DNA of 64,000 bases from CAVDRM01 sp963611355. GTDB lineage: Bacteria > Bacillota > Clostridia > Christensenellales > Aristaeellaceae. The position numbers and the translations under genes were made by a program. Location: the NCBI GenBank assembly GCA_963611355.1, contig CAVDRM010000003.1, positions 62,001 through 126,000 of the forward strand, given 5' to 3'. Position 1 is the first letter of the stretch, and every line of letters starts with the position of its first letter. Positions 60,792 through 64,000 of the stretch are shown here, piece after piece. Under the pieces are notes generated by a model that had not been told where the DNA came from, did not search any database, and saw only the letters and a list, made by a program, of their open reading frames with translations.

Positions 60792-61802
60792 ATGAAGCTG
60801 CTTTCCATCGCCATTCCCTGCTATCATTCGCAGGCGTATATGGCGCACGCCATCGAATCCTTGCTGCCGGGCGGCGAGGAGGTCGAAATTCTCATCGTGG
60901 ACGACGGCTCAGGGGACGAAACTGCAGAAATCGCCGATGCCTATGCGGAGCGTTATCCGACCATCATCCGCGCCATTCATCAGGAAAACGCGGGGCACGG
61001 CGGGGCGGTCATGACGGGTCTTCGCAATGCAGCGGGGCTTTATTTTAAGGTAGTGGACAGCGACGACTGGGTGGACGCGGAGGCGTACCCGAAGGTGCTG
61101 GAGACCCTTCGGCAAAACGTGACCGAGCCGCTGGACATGCTGGTCAGCAATTATATTTACGACAAGCTCGGCGAAAAGCACAAGCACGTCGTGCGCTATC
61201 ATCACGCCCTGCCAAGGGGAAAAATCTTCGGCTGGCAGGAGGTCAGGCGTTTCCAGAAATGGCAGTACCTGCTCATGCACGCCGTCATCTACCGCACCGG
61301 CCTTTTGCGGGAATGCGGGCTGGAGCTGCCCCTGCACACCTTCTATGTGGATGAACTGTATGTCTATAAGCCGCTCACGCACGTCAAGCGCATGCTGTAT
61401 CTGGATGTGGATTTTTATCATTACTTCATCGGGCGGGATGACCAGTCCGTGCAGGAGGCGGTCCTGCTGCGCAGGATTGACCAATACCTGCTCGTCAATC
61501 GGCTGCTCGTCACCTGCACAGACCCCTTTCAGGATGAAAACAAGACGCGCAGGCGCTATATGCTGAATTACCTTGAAATCATCACCACCATTTCGTCCGT
61601 GATGCTCATCAAGAGCGGAACGGAGGAAAATTTGCAGAAGGTGCGGCAGCTGTGGGCATGGCTTCGGCAGGAGCATCCGAGGCTGTACAGGACGCTGCGC
61701 CGCCGCACAGCGGGCATCCTCATCCATCTGCCGGGCGGTCTGCGCCGCTTTGTGCTGACCGGAGGGTATGAGCTGAGCAGGAAAATTTTCGGATTCAACT
61801 AA
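60792..61802 (+). CDS. Family 2 glycosyltransferase
   Basis: A 336-residue GT-A enzyme. Signatures are LSIAIPCYHSQAYMAHAIES at the N-terminus, the nucleotide-binding VEILIVDDGSGDETAEIADA and the metal motif YFKVVDSDDWVDAEAYPKVL (about 92-111). It has no membrane helix and should act on the cytoplasmic side, perhaps with a lipid-linked acceptor. It precedes the UDP-galactopyranose mutase gene by 20 bp, so it may be a galactofuranosyltransferase for a wall polymer (inference). The start is preceded by a weak GAGGGG site. Confidence 0.88.
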   Translation: MKLLSIAIPCYHSQAYMAHAIESLLPGGEEVEILIVDDGSGDETAEIADAYAERYPTIIRAIHQENAGHGGAVMTGLRNAAGLYFKVVDSDDWVDAEAYPKVLETLRQNVTEPLDMLVSNYIYDKLGEKHKHVVRYHHALPRGKIFGWQEVRRFQKWQYLLMHAVIYRTGLLRECGLELPLHTFYVDELYVYKPLTHVKRMLYLDVDFYHYFIGRDDQSVQEAVLLRRIDQYLLVNRLLVTCTDPFQDENKTRRRYMLNYLEIITTISSVMLIKSGTEENLQKVRQLWAWLRQEHPRLYRTLRRRTAGILIHLPGGLRRFVLTGGYELSRKIFGFN

Positions 61803-61822
61803 ATCATATGCAGGAGAACATC

Positions 61823-62935
61823 ATGCGGTACGACTTACTGGTGGTCGGCGCGGGGCTGTTCGGCGCGGTGTTTGCGCACGAGGCGCACGAAGCGGGGCTT
61901 CGGGTGCTGGTCATGGACAGGCGCAGCCATGCGGGCGGCAACATTTATACGGAGGACGTCAGCGGCATCGCGGTCCATCGCTACGGCGCGCATATCTTCC
62001 ATACGGACGATGGGGAGGTCTGGCAGTATGTGAGCCGCTTCGCCGTGTTCAACCGCTTCACCAATTCGCCCTTGGCGCGGTACGGGCGGGAGCTGTACAA
62101 CCTTCCGTTCAACATGAACACATTCCGCCAGATGTGGGGCGTGATAAAGCCGGACGAGGCAAAGCGCATCATCGGGCGGCAGCGCAGCGAATGCACGAAG
62201 GCGCCTTCCAACTTGGAGGAACAGGCCATTTCGCTGGTCGGGCGGGACATTTACGAAAGGCTGATAAAGGGCTATACGGAAAAGCAGTGGGGCAAGCCCT
62301 GCACGGAGCTGCCCGCCTTCATCATCCGCCGGCTGCCCGTGCGCTTTGTGTACGACAACAACTACTTCAGCGACCGCTTTCAGGGCATTCCGGAGGACGG
62401 CTATACGGCCATGATGGAGCGCCTGCTTTCCGGCATCGAGGTGCGGCTGAAAACCGCTTATTCTCCCCAGGCGCATCGCGGGCTTGCCGAACATGTGCTG
62501 TATACAGGGCCTGTTGACGCTTATTTTAACTACCGCCTCGGCCATCTGGAATACCGCTCCCTTCGCTTTGACACAAAGGTGCTGGAGGGCACGGCGAATT
62601 TTCAGGGCAATGCCGTCATCAACGAGACGGGCGCCGATGTGCCGTATACGCGGGTCATCGAGCATAAGCACTTCGCCTGCCGCCCCGACATCCTGGAGAT
62701 GCCGCGCACGGTCGTCACCTATGAATACCCCAAGCCATGGCAGCCGGGCGACGAGCCGTATTATCCCGTCAACGATGCGAAAAACAACGCCCTATACGCG
62801 CAGTATCAGGCGCTGGCCGCGCAGGAGGCGGGCGTTCTCTTCGGCGGGCGTTTGGGGCTTTACCGATATCTGGACATGGACGATACCGTCCGTCTGGCGC
62901 TGGACAGCGTGCGGGAATTCCTGAAAGACCGATAG
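61823..62935 (+). CDS. glf: UDP-galactopyranose mutase
   Basis: A 370-residue FAD enzyme converting UDP-galactopyranose to UDP-galactofuranose, used in surface glycans. The FAD site YDLLVVGAGLFGAVFAHEAH (about 3-22) is followed by RSHAGGNIYTED, HRYGAHIFHTDD (about 57-68) and the conserved IIKPDEAKR-like and YTEKQWGKPCTELPAFIIRR stretches. The length fits the family (about 370). The ATG at 61823 follows AGGAG and begins MRYDLLVVGAG. It is co-transcribed with the GT2 gene; a hairpin follows the stop. Confidence 0.95.
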   Translation: MRYDLLVVGAGLFGAVFAHEAHEAGLRVLVMDRRSHAGGNIYTEDVSGIAVHRYGAHIFHTDDGEVWQYVSRFAVFNRFTNSPLARYGRELYNLPFNMNTFRQMWGVIKPDEAKRIIGRQRSECTKAPSNLEEQAISLVGRDIYERLIKGYTEKQWGKPCTELPAFIIRRLPVRFVYDNNYFSDRFQGIPEDGYTAMMERLLSGIEVRLKTAYSPQAHRGLAEHVLYTGPVDAYFNYRLGHLEYRSLRFDTKVLEGTANFQGNAVINETGADVPYTRVIEHKHFACRPDILEMPRTVVTYEYPKPWQPGDEPYYPVNDAKNNALYAQYQALAAQEAGVLFGGRLGLYRYLDMDDTVRLALDSVREFLKDR

Positions 62936-62954
62936 CAATCAAAGCAATAAAAAT

Positions 62955-62986
62955 TCCGCCTTCGGGTGATTATCCCCGGAGGCGGA
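62955..62986 (+). terminator. Terminator of the GT2-glf operon
   Basis: TCCGCCTTCGGG pairs with CCCGGAGGCGGA (12 bp, one G-U) around TGATTATC; a weak T-run (TTGCTGTTTTA) follows. Confidence 0.55.
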
Positions 62987-63052
62987 TTGCTGTTTTATGC
63001 TCTTTCCCATCGAAAACACCGTATAAGCGCATCGGGGAAATTCACAGCCAAA

Positions 63053-63075
63053 GCGCCTCCCGAAAAGGGAGGCGC
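63053..63075 (-). terminator. Hairpin downstream of the sugar binding protein gene
   Basis: GCGCCTCCC and GGGAGGCGC form a perfect 9-bp stem around five bases. On the minus strand only TTT follows. It lies about 45 bp after the stop of the binding-protein gene. Confidence 0.45.
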
Positions 63076-63119
63076 GAAAGGAAACGGATTGTTCCCGCGT
63101 GTGCGGGAGAGAAAGACGC

Positions 63120-64000
63120 TTAGTAGTTGACCAGATTGTAGGTCTCGATGGCATCGTCGGCCAATTTGACCAGCTCATCCACCGCCGCTTCGGGGGTCAG
63201 CACGCCCTGGAACACCTTCTCGGTCACATCCTCCACATACTGGCGGACTTCGGGGAACACGCTCAGCAGGGAGCCCACGTATTCGGGGGAGGAGTCATGC
63301 AGCTGATCCAGCGCGGTCTGGAACTGGGGATACTTTTCGATGTTGGCCTTGAACGTGTCGGTTTCCTGCGCATGAACGTTGATGGGGAAGTAGCCGGTCA
63401 TCGCGTTCCACTTGGCCTGATTTTCGGGGTTGACGCAGAACTTGATGAATTCAAACGCCGCGGCTTCCTTGGTTTCATCGCCGCTCTTAATCATCCACAG
63501 GGTGCCGCCGCCGGTGGAAACGCCGCCCTTGTCTTCCGCGTTCACATAGGGGAAGTACGCCGTGCCGACCTCAAAGCTGTCGCCCACATTGGCCAGAACG
63601 CCCGCAAGGTTGGCGGTGGAGGCCAGGAAGATGGCCGCATCGCCGGCCACGAACGCCGCACGAGCCGCGCTGGTGCCGCCGCGCTCGACGTAGTAGGTCG
63701 ATTCGCTCTCGGAAATCTTTTTCCACATTTTGAAGATATCCAGCGCGGCGCCGTTTTCGCCGAACATCACCTTCGTGGCATAGCTTTCACGGCCGTTGCC
63801 GTTGTTGACGTATTCCTTCCCCATTTTGCCGACCCACTGCTCGAAGAACCAGCCGTAGTTGGAGAAGATGAAGCCGTACCGCTTGATGCTGCCGTCGTCG
63901 TTGCGGACGGTCAGCTTGTCGGCGATGGCCAGAATGCCGTCCACCGTGGTGGGCACTTCGGTGATGCCCGCTTCCTCGAAGGCGGTCTTGTTGTAGTACA
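63120..64000 (-). CDS. Extracellular solute-binding protein (family 1, sugar type), partial
   Basis: The C-terminal about 293 residues of a sugar ABC transporter binding protein; the frame continues through the window edge, where it reads YYNKTAFEEAGITEVPTTVD, the usual stretch of family 1 proteins. Other family pieces are GDAAIFLASTANLAGVLANV, VSTGGGTLWMIKSGDETKEA and AFEFIKFCVNPENQAKWNAM. The signal peptide and start lie outside. Permease genes are probably located further along, before or after it. The sugar cannot be predicted. Confidence 0.88.
   Translation of the reverse strand, partial: YYNKTAFEEAGITEVPTTVDGILAIADKLTVRNDDGSIKRYGFIFSNYGWFFEQWVGKMGKEYVNNGNGRESYATKVMFGENGAALDIFKMWKKISESESTYYVERGGTSAARAAFVAGDAAIFLASTANLAGVLANVGDSFEVGTAYFPYVNAEDKGGVSTGGGTLWMIKSGDETKEAAAFEFIKFCVNPENQAKWNAMTGYFPINVHAQETDTFKANIEKYPQFQTALDQLHDSSPEYVGSLLSVFPEVRQYVEDVTEKVFQGVLTPEAAVDELVKLADDAIETYNLVNY

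Overview
This is a gene-dense, GC-rich (roughly 57-60 % by eye) chromosomal segment of a Gram-positive anaerobe-type genome, most likely an uncultured gut Clostridia lineage (Oscillospirales/Christensenellales-like). The evidence is: SepF, DivIVA, YggT and YggS in one cluster; a yerC-pcrA-ligA block; NfeD/FloA; MltG next to peptidase U32; YlbF; CotH-family proteins; strong AGGAGG ribosome sites; and promoters fitting the sporulation/stationary-phase factor sigma-H. No tRNA, rRNA, CRISPR array, phage or intact insertion sequence was recognised. Assignment to a genus is not possible from the sequence alone.

Layout. 140-2903: UppP, a small unknown protein and a secreted CotH-type protein. 2966-6019: a three-gene PF04392-type ABC transporter preceded by a leader with an aromatic-rich leader peptide and two intrinsic terminators. 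6184-11116: a secreted unknown, glycogen phosphorylase and an FAD-dependent oxidoreductase. 11124-16937: a sigma-H-type promoter followed by an HlyD-like protein, YggS, SepF, YggT, DivIVA and a CBS-domain membrane protein. 16938-19377: an AT-richer patch with a cysteine desulfurase remnant, a DUF45 peptidase and a GH29 fucosidase. 19571-24579 (minus): cellobiose phosphorylase, GH1 beta-glucosidase and a ROK regulator, a cello-oligosaccharide operon. 24828-25895: an orphan BMP binding protein. 25989-31507 (minus): YerC, PcrA, LigA, GNAT.

31733-35889 (minus) is the most interesting known-type system: a P-type ATPase flanked by three small proteins that share a GRxR...NPRxG...YD pattern with its own N-terminus, plus a small single-span protein. 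This matches the general design of ferrosome (fez) iron-storage organelle loci. 36174-39862: a YitT protein, NfeD/FloA, a miniature inverted-repeat element, an unknown membrane protein and a LytTR regulator. 40187-47499 (mostly minus): a 1030-residue lamin-tail/CotH surface protein, a double P-II-like protein with a DUF1538 transporter, small genes, and a NUDIX hydrolase behind a sigma-H-type promoter. 47758-52801: a very large SH3 surface protein and a CHAP amidase. 52818-56965: a sigma-H-type promoter driving a degenerate GMP-synthase-like protein, a GNAT enzyme and two RimK-like ATP-grasp ligases, which looks like an undescribed biosynthetic or modifying operon. 57233-60011 (minus): peptidase U32, MltG and YlbF. 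60695-62935: a sigma-H-type promoter, a GT2 glycosyltransferase and UDP-galactopyranose mutase. 63120-64000 (minus): a sugar ABC binding protein cut by the window edge.

Common threads are envelope biogenesis (UppP, SepF/DivIVA, MltG, SH3/CHAP, Glf/GT2, CotH) and four promoters with the architecture RNAGGAWWW-12 bp-GTCGAATA, suggesting that part of the window is switched on together on entry into stationary phase or sporulation.
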